Source: Nitrospira sp. (GTDB lineage Bacteria; Nitrospirota; Thermodesulfovibrionia; Thermodesulfovibrionales; SM23-35). Taken from it: a stretch of DNA of 5,304 nucleotides. How positions within the stretch are numbered: the stretch's first letter is position 1; each line of letters begins with the position of its first letter. Below the pieces are notes generated by a model. That model had not been told where the DNA came from. It was given only the letters and a program-made list of their open reading frames with translations, and ran no database searches. The stretch lies in NCBI GenBank assembly GCA_016873595.1, contig VGWZ01000136.1, forward strand, positions 1 through 5,304. The letters are read 5' to 3'. Position numbers and translations under genes: made by a program. Shown in pieces: positions 5,037 to 5,304 of the stretch.

Positions 5037-5270
5037 ATGATAACTCTATATAAAAAAAGCCTTTTTTGGGATGTTGATAGGGAAAAACTTTCATATGAAA
5101 ATGACTGGTTTTTTATTATTGAAAGGATTTTAGAATTTGGCGATATTGATGATCTTTTCTGGATGAAAGAGACATTCCCAAAAGAAAAAATCAAAGATAC
5201 TATTCAGCAGAGTAGAATTCTTTCGGACAGAACACGCTCTTATTGTAAAGCTTCAGGCTATGCATCTTGA
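5037..5270 (+). CDS. Small DUF6922-like protein, likely partner of a downstream AbiEii-type toxin
   Basis: The 77-residue product reads LYKKSLFWDVDREKLSYEND near its N-terminus, then FIIERILEFGDIDDLFWMKE and FPKEKIKDTIQQSRILSDRT. The pattern LFWDVD, IIERxLxxGD and a C-terminal SRxLS is what I recall of the DUF6922 family, small proteins often encoded just before AbiEii/AbiGii nucleotidyltransferase genes. Their role is not established; by position they could be antitoxins or regulators (inference). It is acidic and aromatic-rich, with no membrane segment or signal. The ATG lies five bases after a perfect extended -10 and has no Shine-Dalgarno sequence, so translation is probably leaderless. 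The last dozen residues (RSYCKASGYAS) fit the family less well than I expect, so the tail may be shortened by a frameshift or by local divergence. The next gene overlaps its end by 11 bases. Confidence 0.65.
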   Translation: MITLYKKSLFWDVDREKLSYENDWFFIIERILEFGDIDDLFWMKETFPKEKIKDTIQQSRILSDRTRSYCKASGYAS

Positions 5271-5304
5271 GACAATAGACCAGAATATGCTCCAGCTCAG
5301 CAAA
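5260..5304 (+). CDS. Start of a possible AbiEii/AbiGii-type nucleotidyltransferase toxin gene (cut by window)
   Basis: Only 15 codons are visible, MHLETIDQNMLQLSK, open to the window end. An N-terminus of the type MHLETLD followed by leucine-rich helix is what I recall from AbiEii/AbiGii nucleotidyltransferases placed after DUF6922 genes. The family adds nucleotides to tRNA acceptor ends or otherwise blocks growth, and serves in abortive phage defence. The ATG overlaps the preceding gene's stop by 11 bases in a different frame, as in coupled toxin-antitoxin pairs, but has no clear Shine-Dalgarno sequence. The frame is open upstream to a stop at 5164-5166, so an earlier start cannot be excluded. 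The catalytic motifs lie beyond the window, so the call rests on context and a very short match. Confidence 0.4.
   Translation, partial: MHLETIDQNMLQLSK

Overview
The window shows two bacterial gene blocks that diverge from about 2468-2626, and the start of a third block at the right edge. The DNA is moderately AT-rich, and at least two genes appear to start with TTG behind good Shine-Dalgarno sequences. The right half is the conserved ribosomal/tRNA operon rpsP - khpA - (rimM) - trmD - rplS - rnhB. This gene content, together with a membrane-anchored c-type cytochrome, fits an anaerobic or microaerophilic respiring Gram-negative bacterium, possibly Nitrospirota or a deltaproteobacterial relative. 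That placement is a weak inference from gene order and style, not from any search.

Left block (minus strand, 1-2467), in order of transcription: a TM1586-type double-repeat nitroreductase (2467-1658); a small two-helix membrane protein of unknown function (1597-1352); a four-helix membrane protein with a C-terminal class I cytochrome c domain (1290-542), whose reading frame is broken at a six-base G/C run inside the haem domain; and an isoprenylcysteine methyltransferase-like membrane protein (530 to beyond base 1), which starts with TTG 11 bases after the cytochrome stop. Close spacing and shared direction suggest one membrane/redox transcription unit, but no pathway can be named.

Central block (plus strand, 2571-4971): a likely promoter at 2571-2600, rpsP with a TTG start, khpA, a gap of about 150 bp where rimM commonly sits, then trmD, rplS and rnhB. 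trmD/rplS overlap by 4 bases and rplS/rnhB by about 20. The gap holds a perfect 15-bp hairpin and a 16-codon open frame with its own Shine-Dalgarno sequence, and the stop of that frame overlaps the trmD start (ATGA). The block makes ribosomal proteins S16 and L19, an RNA-binding KH protein, the tRNA m1G37 methyltransferase and ribonuclease HII, all serving translation or nucleic-acid maintenance.

Right edge (plus strand, 4972-5304): a perfect extended -10 promoter ends five bases before the ATG of a small DUF6922-like protein with no Shine-Dalgarno sequence, so the mRNA is probably leaderless. The next frame overlaps its end and begins like an AbiEii/AbiGii nucleotidyltransferase toxin, suggesting a toxin-antitoxin-like pair cut by the window end. 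No stretch above 300 bp is without a gene, and I saw no tRNA, rRNA, CRISPR array or insertion sequence.
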